Assembly (NCBI GenBank): GCA_903888515.1
Contig: CAISTY010000146.1
Span: 1-50,904, forward strand
Source: Akkermansiaceae bacterium
GTDB lineage: Bacteria; Verrucomicrobiota; Verrucomicrobiia; Verrucomicrobiales; Akkermansiaceae
Length of the DNA stretch: 50,904 nucleotides
Direction of reading: 5' to 3'
Shown: positions 35,306 through 43,276 of the stretch, in pieces
How the letters are laid out: each line of letters begins with the position of its first letter
Numbering within the stretch: the stretch's first letter is position 1
Translations under genes and position numbers: made by a program
Notes under the pieces: model-generated
What the model was told of the DNA's origin: nothing
The model's database searches: none
What the model saw: only the letters and a program-made list of their open reading frames with translations

Positions 35306-35818
35306 AGGTACAAAAGCCGCCCGGAAGTCCAGGCTTCGTCCACCGCCGCCGTCAAGCGTCGTCAGACAATCCGCGTCTATCGGGCCTGCGGCGTTTCCGC
35401 AAGGGAATTCTACGGCTTTTTTCACCGCATGGATTTACCGCCAAGCCGCCAAGTGCGCCAAGGGATGTGGAAGAGATTGAGGATTGATGATTGATGATTG
35501 GGGATTGAGGATGGAAGAGAAGATTTGAAGAAAGACACGGGCAGGAATGCCCGTGCTCCGTTGTAATCAAGATAGGAGATCGTGGATTGTAGATCGTGGA
35601 TTGTAGATCGTGGATCGAAGATTGAAGATCATCCACTATCCTCAATCCACTATCCTCTACATCCTCAATCTCTTCCTCTTCCTCTTCCTCTTCACCAATG
35701 ACTAATGACCATTGACCAATGACTTCTGCTCTTCCTCTTCACCAATGACTAATGACCATTGACCAATGACTTCTGCACTTCCTCTTCCTCTTCGCCCATG
35801 ACCCAAGACACCTCCACC
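35253..35818 (+). repeat. long intergenic repeat module, copy A
   Basis: A ~570-bp module: the inverted-repeat element, a ~150-bp conserved stretch with CGTCGTCAGACAATCCGCG and TTTCCGCAAGGGAATTC, GATTGAT/GATTGAG heptads (35484-35520), the hairpin CACGGGCA-GGAA-TGCCCGTG (35536-35555), GATCGTG/GATTGTA and ATCCACT/ATCCTCA heptads (35574-35665), and two AATGACT/AATGACC/ATTGACC arrays (35694-35790). The same order recurs at 37891-38480. No gene is seen in it. Confidence 0.85.
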
Positions 35819-35843
35819 CGTACGCACGGGGACCCGATTGGCA

Positions 35844-36173
35844 TCAAGTTGTTTCGGTGAGTTCTCCAAGACGAGAGGCAATCCAGTTGTTCAGGCTCTC
35901 GCCTTCGTCCGCGCTCAACTCGGCTAACCTACGATGAAGTGAGGGATCGACCCGCAGCAGGAATCTACCCGAATATGGCTTGTCAGGTGCCTCTCCGCGG
36001 CTGGCGCAAAAATCGTGATAATCATCAACTGACTCCCGGAAAGCCGCCTTCAATTCATCGACGGTTCTACCCTGAAAGGTCACAACATCACGTAGTCCGG
36101 TGACTTCGCCGTGGAAAATATCGGCTTCGTCATCGAATCGAATAGAGCATCCGTATCCTTTGTAATTCATCAT
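35844..36173 (-). CDS. hicB: HicB-family antitoxin
   Basis: A 109-residue protein: N-terminal partial RNase-H-fold domain typical of HicB (YKGYGCSIRFDDEADIFHGEV, then LRDVVTFQGRTVDELKAAFRESVDDYHDFC) and a C-terminal ribbon-helix-helix-like segment (RFLLRVDPSLHRRLAELSADEGESLNNWIASRL). It neutralises HicA and represses the operon. It overlaps the hicA stop by ATGA. Its own stop (35844-35846) lies inside a 21-bp sequence shared with the group II intron 3' end (34480-34500). Confidence 0.92.
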   Translation of the reverse strand: MMNYKGYGCSIRFDDEADIFHGEVTGLRDVVTFQGRTVDELKAAFRESVDDYHDFCASRGEAPDKPYSGRFLLRVDPSLHRRLAELSADEGESLNNWIASRLGELTETT

Positions 36174-36460
36174 GGCTTTACTTTTGCTTCGGCTAAGAAT
36201 CTCCGCATCGACTTCACAGCGCCTTTGTCGGTCGTCGGTTGTGGATGCGGCCTGTGAAAAACCGCTCTCACGCCGTTTAGGGCGATTCGCACCCTTGAGC
36301 CGCTACCCTCGGAAAGCTCGGCCCCTAGGGCGATCAGCAGGGCTTCAATGTCCGCCCATTTGATCGATGACGGAACCGGATTCTTGTAGATTTCGGCGAA
36401 TGTGTGGCGATGACGGTTGTTCAACGGACGCAACGATACCACCTTGCGGTATCGCCACAA
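36170..36460 (-). CDS. hicA: HicA-family mRNA interferase toxin
   Basis: A toxin of the HicA dsRBD-like fold: PSSIKWADIEALLIALGAEL, SEGSGSRVRIALNGVRAVFH and the catalytic-His region RPHPQPTTDKGAVKSMRRFL. The frame is open to a TTG at 36460, longer than family members usually need; the core starts near NPVPSSIKW, so a downstream start is possible. The toxin precedes hicB, with a 4-bp overlap. The pair appears intact. Just upstream begins the group II intron 5' fragment on the other strand. Confidence 0.88.
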   Translation of the reverse strand: MWRYRKVVSLRPLNNRHRHTFAEIYKNPVPSSIKWADIEALLIALGAELSEGSGSRVRIALNGVRAVFHRPHPQPTTDKGAVKSMRRFLAEAKVKP

Positions 36461-36555
36461 GGATTATTTTGCCAACGTTTTAGTCCTCCGGACCGCGAAC
36501 GGGGGACGTTGATTTCTGAGAAGACGGCAATGAGCGGTTAGGAGCGACCCCTTGT

Positions 36556-37048
36556 GTGTGCCCAGCATGGGCACGAAGTAAATGGGGTGCAAGTCCCCTG
36601 TAGGAAAACCAGACAGGAAAATGAAGAGACTACCATCTGAGGCCAACGCGGGAAGGGTGACCGACCCGGGGAAGAAGGCTAGGAGAAACCTGCGAGCCAA
36701 TGGACAAGAACCGCATAAAAGGCCGACACGGCGCGATGAGCTGGCACAACACAGCGAAGTCGTCTGGTTTACCCGTGGAGGTAAATGCGGTGGTTGCGCG
36801 GGAAAGCATCGTGCCCTTACCTGGGGAGACCTGCCGGGAGCGATCCGGGCAGGAGTCAGCAGAGGCCATAGTAGTCGGAGAAACGAGCCGGAGTGCGGAT
36901 GAGTACAGCAAAATTGCCGGAAGGACTCACCCGACGAAGGGCCGAATCGAATGGGAGCGTCCTAACCGCGGGACGGACGGTCAATCCACCGACAACGCCA
37001 GACGGCGAGGTGGAGCCGAGAGCCGTCACGATGGGAAGCATGTGTGAG
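36556..37048 (+). other. group II intron 5' fragment (domain I onward) with truncated IEP leader
   Basis: Begins GTGTGCCCAGCATGGGC, the GUGYG 5' end of bacterial group II introns. AAATGGGGTGCAAGTCCCC and the domain I-III type sequence follow. From ~36850 (GTCAGCAGAGGCCATAGTAG) it resembles the pre-ORF region and the first ~50 codons of an intron-encoded reverse transcriptase (MSTAKLPEGLTRRRAESNG from ATG 36899). It stops matching near 37048; no RT domain or 3' end follows. It is on the opposite strand to all neighbouring genes. Confidence 0.7.
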
Positions 37049-37049
37049 C

Positions 37050-37361
37050 TCAGGGGCGGGCTTCGGTCTGTTCCTCACGCGGGCTTGTCCCGCGTCTGCT
37101 CGGAACCGAAGGTAGCCAAGCGATGGAACTCAGGATCAACACAGACATAACCACCACGCGATACCTCTGAAATACAAGGAGGTAGGCCGCTGAAAGAAAG
37201 CTGCATGGAAGCGAAATGGTCTGTAAAAGAAGAAAGATCTCCACGCTCGAATGAGGCTCTCCACTGCTGAACGCGGAGACCAAATGAAACACGATGCGAA
37301 GGCCAATCACAGCGAGGAGAATCGCTAGCGCACCACGAACGTAGTAAAAGAATTGTGCCAT
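37050..37361 (-). CDS. small integral membrane protein, cassette gene
   Basis: A 103-residue protein from ATG 37361. Three hydrophobic helices: about 9-29 (ALAILLAVIGLRIVFHLVSA), 43-62 (SVEIFLLLQTISLPCSFLSA) and 70-86 (VVVMSVLILSSIAWL). The last ~20 residues (SRRGTSPREEQTEARP) are polar and encoded next to the truncated end of the group II intron, so the C-terminus may have been replaced by the rearrangement. No recognised family. A long stem (37392-37455) lies between it and the next gene upstream. Confidence 0.5.
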   Translation of the reverse strand: MAQFFYYVRGALAILLAVIGLRIVFHLVSAFSSGEPHSSVEIFLLLQTISLPCSFLSAAYLLVFQRYRVVVMSVLILSSIAWLPSVPSRRGTSPREEQTEARP

Positions 37362-37391
37362 GAGGGCTGTGCTTTTTAGGCAACGTTGAGT

Positions 37392-37455
37392 GGTGGCACC
37401 GGCGGGATCAAGCTCTGAATTCAAAGAAGGACGTTATCGCCGGTTGCCACCCATG
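37392..37455. repeat. long imperfect stem-loop (attC-like shape) between two cassette genes
   Basis: On the - strand, TGGGTGGCAACCGGCG and CGCCGGTGCCACCA pair apart from two extra unpaired bases on one arm, with a ~34-nt loop. AGACAAC lies outside one arm and GTTGCCT outside the other. This is the shape of an integron attC site with extrahelical bases, but the outer boxes fit the R''/R' consensus poorly. It directly follows the stop of the 37470 gene. Confidence 0.35.
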
Positions 37456-37469
37456 GCTTGTTGTCTCAT

Positions 37470-37874
37470 CTATTTTTCGGGGTTGGGCTGCTTGCCATAT
37501 CGGATAATCACCGCTCCTTCTTTCCCACAACGAAGCTTCACTGGGTCTCCGACACGCTGGCTTGTTATCGTCACCACAGGCCCACTCCACTGGAAATTGA
37601 CATCGGGAGGGCCGCCGCTGTCCAAATCCATCACTACACATTCACCTCGGTATCCGCGCTCCAAATTAGAATGCCCCTCATACGACTGGCCGTGAATCAG
37701 GATCTCACACACTGGACCACGGGGATCGATATCGACGATCTCACATATCCACTTGGAATCAGGTGAAACTGATGAGGCTAGCACTTCGGGTGGCTTCGGG
37801 AACAAACGTTCACGGACAACGAAGACCCCGGACGCGAGAACCGCGCCTATGATTGCGCTGACCAAGATCTTCAT
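37470..37874 (-). CDS. exported/membrane-anchored hypothetical protein, cassette gene
   Basis: A 134-residue protein from ATG 37874; the longer frame runs through the repeat module. N-terminal hydrophobic segment (KILVSAIIGAVLASGVFVV) for export or anchoring, then a soluble domain of ~105 residues: VSPDSKWICEIVDIDPRGPV, CEILIHGQSYEG and GGPPDVNFQWSGPVVTITSQRVGDP. Pattern and length fit a small beta-rich protein. Not recognised. Its 5' flank (37891-37943) is the same inverted-repeat element as before the 35212 gene. Confidence 0.65.
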   Translation of the reverse strand: MKILVSAIIGAVLASGVFVVRERLFPKPPEVLASSVSPDSKWICEIVDIDPRGPVCEILIHGQSYEGHSNLERGYRGECVVMDLDSGGPPDVNFQWSGPVVTITSQRVGDPVKLRCGKEGAVIIRYGKQPNPEK

Positions 37875-37890
37875 TTTTCGAGACAACAGT

Positions 37891-37943
37891 TTATTATACC
37901 GCGCGCGGCAATTGTCCTTATTATACAGCGTGCGGTATAATAA
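37891..37943. promoter_or_regulatory. TTATTATAC-type inverted-repeat element, copy B
   Basis: Identical in sequence to 35253-35305. It ends 17 bp before the start of the 37874 gene, which puts a TATAAT box on the - strand about 20-25 bp upstream of that ATG. Confidence 0.55.
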
Positions 37944-38480
37944 GGTACAAAAGCCGCCCGCAAGTCCAGACTTCGTCCACCGCCGCTGCAAAGCGTCGTC
38001 AGACAATCCGCGTCTATCGGGCCTGCGGCGATTGCGCAAGGGAATTTTTCGGCTTTTTTTCAGCGCCTGCGGATTGACCGCCAAGGAATGCGGAAGAGAT
38101 TGATGATTGATGATTGAGGATTGATGATTGAGGATTGAAGAGAAGATTTGAAGAAAGACACGGGCAGGAATGCCCGTGCTCCGTTGTAATCAAGATAGGA
38201 GATCGTGGATTGTAGATCGTGGATCGAAGATTGAAGATTGAAGATCATCCACTATCCTCAATCCACTATCCTCTACATCCTCAATCTCTTCCTCTTCACC
38301 AATGACTAATGACCATTGACCAATGACTTCTGCACTTGCTCTTCCTCTTCACCAATGACTAATGACCATTGACCAATGACTTCTGCACTTCCTCTTCCTC
38401 TTCACCCATGACTAATGACCATTGACCAATGACTTCTGCACTTCCTCTTCACCCATGACCCATGAGACGCCTCCACCTAG
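37891..38480 (+). repeat. long intergenic repeat module, copy B
   Basis: Same order as copy A: inverted-repeat element, CGTCGTCAGACAATCCGCG region, GATTGAT/GATTGAG heptads (38098-38140), hairpin CACGGGCA-GGAA-TGCCCGTG (38159-38178), GATCGTG and ATCCACT/ATCCTCA heptads (~38195-38290), then three to four copies of a ~55-bp unit with AATGACT/AATGACC/ATTGACC (38297-38455), and GCCTCCACC at the end. Fills the 700-bp gap before the EF-hand gene. Confidence 0.85.
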
Positions 38481-38581
38481 GGATGTGCCGGACGGGGACG
38501 CGGGCTAGAATGGAGAAAGTTGGCTTCCCGGCAATCTTTCTGATCGACAAGTTCCGCCTTTTCGAGCAGAGTCCCCGCCGA

Positions 38582-38995
38582 ATGAAACTGAACAACACCC
38601 TCATCCCCGTCCTCATGCTGGCAGGCTGCGCCGCCCCTACCACTCGCTCCCCTGAGCAGAAATTCAAGCAGGCGGACAAGGATGGGAATGGCTCGGTGAG
38701 TCGGCAGGAGGCGACCAGCCTGATCATTGCCAATGCGTTCGCCATGTATGATACCAACCGCGACGGCTTCGTGACCGAAGTGGAGTACGTGGCCGCGGGT
38801 GGGCGTCCGGAGAATTTCCGCAAGGTCAACAAGACGGGTAGTGGCAGGATTTCCCTTGCGGAAGCGCAGGCCAGTCCGCTGGTGTTCAACACCTTCGTCG
38901 TGTCCTTCAATGAAGCGGACACCAACAAGGATGGCCAGGTTACCCTGGCCGAGTATCGGAGTTACCTTGCACAGCGCACCGCCGCCGTTCGCTGA
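38582..38995 (+). CDS. EF-hand lipoprotein
   Basis: A 137-residue protein from ATG 38582. A signal with lipobox LAGC (lipidated Cys16) is followed by four EF-hand-like loops: DKDGNGSVSRQE (32-43), DTNRDGFVTEVE (57-68), NKTGSGRISLAE (83-94, first Asp replaced) and DTNKDGQVTLAE (113-124). Loops 1, 2 and 4 keep the Ca-binding Asp/Asn/Glu pattern. It probably binds Ca in the periplasm or on the outer membrane. It may share a transcript with the L,D-transpeptidase gene 77 bp downstream; both are lipoproteins with small soluble domains. Confidence 0.88.
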   Translation: MKLNNTLIPVLMLAGCAAPTTRSPEQKFKQADKDGNGSVSRQEATSLIIANAFAMYDTNRDGFVTEVEYVAAGGRPENFRKVNKTGSGRISLAEAQASPLVFNTFVVSFNEADTNKDGQVTLAEYRSYLAQRTAAVR

Positions 38996-39072
38996 GAAGA
39001 TCAGGAAACCATCGTCCTGACATCCTGCCACCATCCGTCAATCCTTTCACCATTCTCCAGTCCGCCAACCCT

Positions 39073-39699
39073 ATGAAAACATCACTTCGTTTCCTCGTCC
39101 CCCTCGCCCTTGGCAGTGCCGCCCTGCTCTTGAGTTCCTGTGGCCACATGAGCCCGACAAGATCCGGTTCCTCGTTCTCATTCGACCCTCCGGCCAAGAA
39201 GCCAGGCAATCCCTCGGCAGTGAAGGTTCACATCAGCACGGGTGCCGGGAAGCTCTATGTTACGGAAGGAAACGAAGTTCTGCTTGCGACACCTATCGGC
39301 GTCGGGACCAGCGCCAGTCCCACCCCGCATGGATCCTTCCGCATCGACTCGAAAACCCGCCACCGCCGCCGTGCGAGCAGTCCCGGAGCCGGATACCCGA
39401 TGGCCTACTGGATGTCATTCCATAGTCCGGTCTACGGGATGCACTGGGGGTTTGTGAAACCGTATCCATCCACTCACGGCTGCGTCCGGATGCCACTCAA
39501 TGCCGCCCGCAAGGTTTTCGACATGACCCGCGTCGGCACGCCTGTGATCGTATCTTCCTCCCAGCCATGGGACTCCACCGTTGGCGCATCGCTGCCCCGT
39601 TTGGACGATAGCCCGCTTCCCGATCCTCCGGACTCCTACCTGCTGAGCGGCAAGGTTTTCGCCGATATGGAGCAAGGGAAAATGTGGAACTTCAACTGA
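39073..39699 (+). CDS. L,D-transpeptidase (YkuD) lipoprotein
   Basis: A 208-residue protein: signal with lipobox LSSC (Cys23), then the YkuD domain (~48-150) with the catalytic motif HWGFVKPYPSTHGCVRMP holding H135 and nucleophile C137. It forms 3-3 crosslinks in peptidoglycan or attaches proteins to it, from the periplasmic side. GVGTSASPTPHGSFRI upstream of the motif matches the substrate-loop region of the family. The end (GKVFADMEQGKMWNFN) is of unknown purpose. A hairpin at 39749-39764 follows 50 bp later. Confidence 0.93.
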   Translation: MKTSLRFLVPLALGSAALLLSSCGHMSPTRSGSSFSFDPPAKKPGNPSAVKVHISTGAGKLYVTEGNEVLLATPIGVGTSASPTPHGSFRIDSKTRHRRRASSPGAGYPMAYWMSFHSPVYGMHWGFVKPYPSTHGCVRMPLNAARKVFDMTRVGTPVIVSSSQPWDSTVGASLPRLDDSPLPDPPDSYLLSGKVFADMEQGKMWNFN

Positions 39700-39748
39700 G
39701 AGAACTTCTTTTCTCCCGGTCACCGAACGGCTCTTTATGAGGTAGGGA

Positions 39749-39764
39749 CACCGGTTCTCCGGTG
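39749..39764. repeat. hairpin after the L,D-transpeptidase gene
   Basis: CACCGG-TTCT-CCGGTG with further partial pairing outside, followed by CCCCCC rather than T. A REP-like element or a weak terminator. The rest of 39700-39875 holds nothing recognisable. Confidence 0.45.
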
Positions 39765-39875
39765 CCCCCCTCGCAGATCCCGGAGTGCGGAACTACCGCA
39801 CCGTGCTCCTCAGGAAGCGCGCACAGGGAACCAGTTCGTACACGGAGTGTCAGAACCGCTTCCCACTGCAAGAGA

Positions 39876-40316
39876 TTATTCCGGTGCGCCGGCTTGGAAC
39901 GTCACCTGGCTGATTCGCGCACGGGACAGGGCGTCAAGGGTATCCACGATGCGCTCGTAGCGGGCGGATTCGTTGGCATAGATGGTCACCAGCACCTTGG
40001 ATTGTGAGGCGTCGCCGCCGGCACGGAGCTGTTGGAGATTGGCGGTCAGCTCTGGCAGCGACTTGCTCTGCGGCGTGTCGAGCGGGTCGTCGTTGAGGGA
40101 AACCTGGCCATCGGCGTCGATTTGGATGGCGATTTCGTCATCCAGCGGGACCCCCGTGTTGGTGGGTAGCTGGGTGGTGTGTTGGAGTTCCACCTGGACC
40201 TGTCCCGCCAGCACCATGAAAAAGAGCATGATGACAAACACCACATCGACCATGGGTGCGATTTGGAAACCGAAATTGACTAACGGGGATTGGCTGCGTT
40301 GGCGGGGTGTTTTCAT
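39876..40316 (-). CDS. ExbD/TolR-family biopolymer transport protein
   Basis: A 146-residue protein from ATG 40316; the frame upstream of it has no leader. One membrane helix at ~20-40 with the functional Asp24 in APMVDVVFVIMLFFMVLAG, the proton-path residue of ExbD/TolR proteins. The remainder is the periplasmic domain (VELQHTTQLPTNTGVPLDDEI...KVLVTIYANESARYERIVDTL). It normally works with an ExbB/TolQ partner to energise TonB or Tol systems, but no exbB is adjacent. It is divergent from the Ehr operon across ~250 bp and may be the end of another operon. Confidence 0.9.
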   Translation of the reverse strand: MKTPRQRSQSPLVNFGFQIAPMVDVVFVIMLFFMVLAGQVQVELQHTTQLPTNTGVPLDDEIAIQIDADGQVSLNDDPLDTPQSKSLPELTANLQQLRAGGDASQSKVLVTIYANESARYERIVDTLDALSRARISQVTFQAGAPE

Positions 40317-40562
40317 CGGTTCATCGGGGGTTGGATGTTGATCACGAAAACCGGGCGTGAACGCACGTGGCGTGCGAGTCGTCTGGTTATCGATTAGCCT
40401 ACAATGAGCCGGTCGTCCCGCAATGCAACAACTATTTTGCCGATCCAACCTGAGAAAGGGCTGGTAGAGCGGGCCGCATTGGGATACGCCAGCGGCGTGA
40501 CGCGCTCAGAGCATTATGGAATCGCTCGGTCGGGCGGATGAGGATGGAATCAGGGAAAGAGC

Positions 40563-42512
40563 ATGAGCACGGGTCTTGCACTGTTGATTGCTGCGGTGGC
40601 GATGCTGGTTGGCATTCTGGCCGGGCGGGCCGCGCCGCGGGTGTGGTTGGTGGCAATGCTCGTGGGTGTGAGTGCCGCATTTGTGGCGGCGCTCGCGGTG
40701 CTGGGTGGCGCGGCGGATTGGGATTGGCGGGGTGGATTTGCGCTGGGTGGCGAGTTGCCGCATTTGCGGCTCGATGGGCTCAGCGCGTTGTTTCTGGTGT
40801 TGCTGTGCGTGGTGGGCGGGGTGGCGACGGTTTACCTGCGTGAATATTGGCCGGAGCAGGAACATCCGCGTTCCGCAGGATCGGGTCGTATGTGGTGGGG
40901 GGTGATGTTGCTCTGCCTCGGGTTGTTGTTGCTGGTCTCTAACGGGTTGCATTTTCTGATTGCGTGGGAGTTGTTCACGCTCAGCGCTTATTTTCTGATC
41001 ACGCTCAACCGGCAACGGCGCGAGGTGCGGGCTGCGGGCTGGCTTTACCTGGCGGCATCGCATGCGTCGGTGCTCGCGCTGTTTGCGTTTTTCACCCTGT
41101 TGGCGGTGGCAACCGGGAGTTGGGATCTGGGACCACTGCGCGATCGGACGGAACTGGCGCCGTTGTTTTGGCTGTCGCTCTTTGGTTTCGGTCTGAAAGC
41201 GGGGTTGTTTCCGCTGCACCTTTGGTTGCCCTCGGCGCATGCCAACGCGCCGAGCCATGTCTCGGCCATGTTGTCGGGCGTGACGCTCAAGATGGGCATT
41301 TATGGATTGCTGCGCTTCAGCGGCTGGCTGCCGGTGCCGGTGGGCGCGGGCTGGGTGGTTGCGGTGCTGGGGGTGGTCAGCGCGGTGTTGGGAGTGGCAT
41401 TCGCGCTCGGGCAGCACGATCTCAAGCGCCTGCTCGCCTACCACAGCGTGGAAAACATCGGCATCATTCTGATAGGTGTCGGGTTCGCGCTGGTGGCGGT
41501 GGAACAAGGCGATGCGGCGTGGGGGCGGCTGGCGCTTGCGGGCGGGCTGCTGCATGTGTGGAACCACGGTTTGTTCAAGGCGCTGCTGTTTCTGGGTGCG
41601 GGCTCGGTGCTGCATGCCACGGGCACCCGCGAAATGAGCCGCCTCGGCGGACTGTGGCGCACCATGCCGTGGACGGCGGGGCTGTTCGCGCTGGGCGCGG
41701 TGGCCATTTCGGGACTGCCGCCACTCAATGGTTTTGTGAGCGAGTGGCTGGTGTTTCTCGGGCTGTTCGACGCCACGCTGTCCCGCGGCCCTTCGGCGTG
41801 GGCGGCGATCCCGGCGGTAATCCTGTTAGGCGTGACCGGCGCGCTGGCGCTGGCGTGTTTTGTCAAAGTCTGCGGTGTGGTCTTCCTCGGGGCGGCGCGT
41901 TCGCAGGCAGCCGCCCACGCGCATGAATGCGGCCCCGCGATGCGCGGGGCGATGCTGGTGCTGGCGGCCGCGTGTGTGGCAATCGGTCTCGCGCCCATCG
42001 TATTCTGGCCAGCCATCGCCCGGGCTACCCGCGCCTGGCATCCCGGTTGGTCCGGCCTCGATCCTCCCGCACCCTTGGCCGCGCTTGGCTTGGCTCACTT
42101 GGCACTTGCCGCCGTCGCCACCATTGCTGCCTGGGGCCTGTGGCGGCGCGTTCGAATCCGGGGTTTCAAGCGGGCGCTCACGTGGGACTGCGGGTATGCG
42201 GCACCCACCGCCCGGATGCAATATACGGCGGGCTCGTTCGCGGGAGTCATCACCGAGTGGTTTGCCTTCATCCTGCGCCCGGAACGGCACGAGCACCGGC
42301 CGGACGAGTTGTTTCCTGTGAGCGCGAGCCGGACCGAGCACACGCCCGAAACCGTGCTCGAACGGGTGGTTGAACCGGTGGGCCGGATTGTCATGCGGGT
42401 GTCGCGGACGGTACGGCGTCTGCAGCACGGGCGGGTGCAATCCTATGTGTTTTATATTCTTGTCGTGCTCGCCGCATTGATTGCGTGGGTTTTCATGGGA
42501 GGTGCCCGATGA
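40563..42512 (+). CDS. hyfB: HyfB-like proton-pumping membrane subunit, copy 1 (MrpD/NuoL type)
   Basis: A 649-residue, ~14-helix antiporter-like subunit. The Proton_antipo_M core shows FGLKAGLFPLHLWLPSAHANAPSHVSAMLSG (the Lys on the broken helix), KMGIYGLLRFSG, HDLKRLLAYHSVENIGII and HNGLFKALLFLGAGSV-type sequence (WNHGLFKALLFL). The C-terminal WDCGYAAPTARMQYTAGSFA is characteristic of HyfB/HycC of group 4 hydrogenases. It should translocate protons, driven by the membrane-bound oxidoreductase module encoded downstream. First gene of the operon; a Shine-Dalgarno-like GGAAAG precedes ATG 40563. Same length as copy 2. Confidence 0.92.
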   Translation: MSTGLALLIAAVAMLVGILAGRAAPRVWLVAMLVGVSAAFVAALAVLGGAADWDWRGGFALGGELPHLRLDGLSALFLVLLCVVGGVATVYLREYWPEQEHPRSAGSGRMWWGVMLLCLGLLLLVSNGLHFLIAWELFTLSAYFLITLNRQRREVRAAGWLYLAASHASVLALFAFFTLLAVATGSWDLGPLRDRTELAPLFWLSLFGFGLKAGLFPLHLWLPSAHANAPSHVSAMLSGVTLKMGIYGLLRFSGWLPVPVGAGWVVAVLGVVSAVLGVAFALGQHDLKRLLAYHSVENIGIILIGVGFALVAVEQGDAAWGRLALAGGLLHVWNHGLFKALLFLGAGSVLHATGTREMSRLGGLWRTMPWTAGLFALGAVAISGLPPLNGFVSEWLVFLGLFDATLSRGPSAWAAIPAVILLGVTGALALACFVKVCGVVFLGAARSQAAAHAHECGPAMRGAMLVLAAACVAIGLAPIVFWPAIARATRAWHPGWSGLDPPAPLAALGLAHLALAAVATIAAWGLWRRVRIRGFKRALTWDCGYAAPTARMQYTAGSFAGVITEWFAFILRPERHEHRPDELFPVSASRTEHTPETVLERVVEPVGRIVMRVSRTVRRLQHGRVQSYVFYILVVLAALIAWVFMGGAR

Positions 42513-42568
42513 ACCCGCAATGCTCCGCAGCCGGGCAACAAGCGTCGATTTTCCCCAGTTAATCCATC

Positions 42569-43276
42569 ATGTATTTGAATCTCATCCAGATCGCTGAATC
42601 GTTTGGAGTCTCGGAAAAAGTCGTGGAAGGCTGGATCCGGGAGGAAGGACTGCCGCACACCCCGGACCGGGGCGTGCTCTTGTTTGATCGTGCGCAGGTG
42701 GCACAATGGGCCACGACCCGCGGGCTCGCGGCGCAGGCCGGCTTTCTAGCAACGGAAGCACCGACACTCGCGGCGGTGCTGAGAGTGGCGCCGTTGCTGC
42801 GGGCGGGGGGGATTTGGCGGGATGTGGGCGCGGCGGAGCTGCCGGAGTTGTTTGCGCGGATCGCCGCCGCGCTGCCGGGAGCGACACCGCCGGTTCGCGA
42901 GATGCTGGCCCAGCGGTTTCGTGCCAATGGCGGGGTGACGATGGCGCCGGTGGGCGGTGGTTACGCGCTGCCGCATCCCAGCACCCGGGTCACGCTGGGT
43001 CGCGATTCCGGCGCGGTGGCGCTGATCCTGCTGCGCGACGCGCTGGCGCTCCAGGAACTGCGGGTGGATGACGAACCGGTGACCCGCTTGTTATTTTTCA
43101 TCGCGCCCTCGCCGCGCGCCCACCTCGATCTGGTGGGGAAACTCAGCCGCCTGCTGATGCGCGGCACGCTGCGCGGGGTGTTAGACAAGGGCGGGACGGA
43201 CGAGGAGATATTCCAGTCGGTCGCAGCGGCGGACGCGGAAGCGGCGGTGGCCCGGAAGCCGGAGGTGAGGGCATGA
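42569..43276 (+). CDS. HTH plus PTS EIIA (PtsN-like) regulatory protein
   Basis: A 235-residue protein. Residues ~1-60 form a MerR/excisionase-type HTH (LNLIQIAESFGVSEKVVEGWIREEGLP and TPDRGVLLFDRAQV). Residues ~75-225 form an EIIA-2 domain with the phosphoryl-accepting His in GGYALPHPST. PtsN-type EIIA proteins regulate targets, often K transport or transporters, by their phosphorylation state. Its stop overlaps the start of the second HyfB copy by ATGA, so its level is tied to that subunit. A role in gating the Ehr complex or linking it to PTS phosphorylation is inference from position. Confidence 0.88.
   Translation: MYLNLIQIAESFGVSEKVVEGWIREEGLPHTPDRGVLLFDRAQVAQWATTRGLAAQAGFLATEAPTLAAVLRVAPLLRAGGIWRDVGAAELPELFARIAAALPGATPPVREMLAQRFRANGGVTMAPVGGGYALPHPSTRVTLGRDSGAVALILLRDALALQELRVDDEPVTRLLFFIAPSPRAHLDLVGKLSRLLMRGTLRGVLDKGGTDEEIFQSVAAADAEAAVARKPEVRA

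Noticed and set aside
35484..35790. CRISPR-like array
   Set aside because: The repeats are 7-bp periodic and degenerate with no constant repeat-spacer structure, and there are no cas genes.
40506..41615. Long - strand ORF across the first HyfB gene
   Set aside because: Gln/Arg/His-rich shadow of a hydrophobic gene; no recognisable motif.
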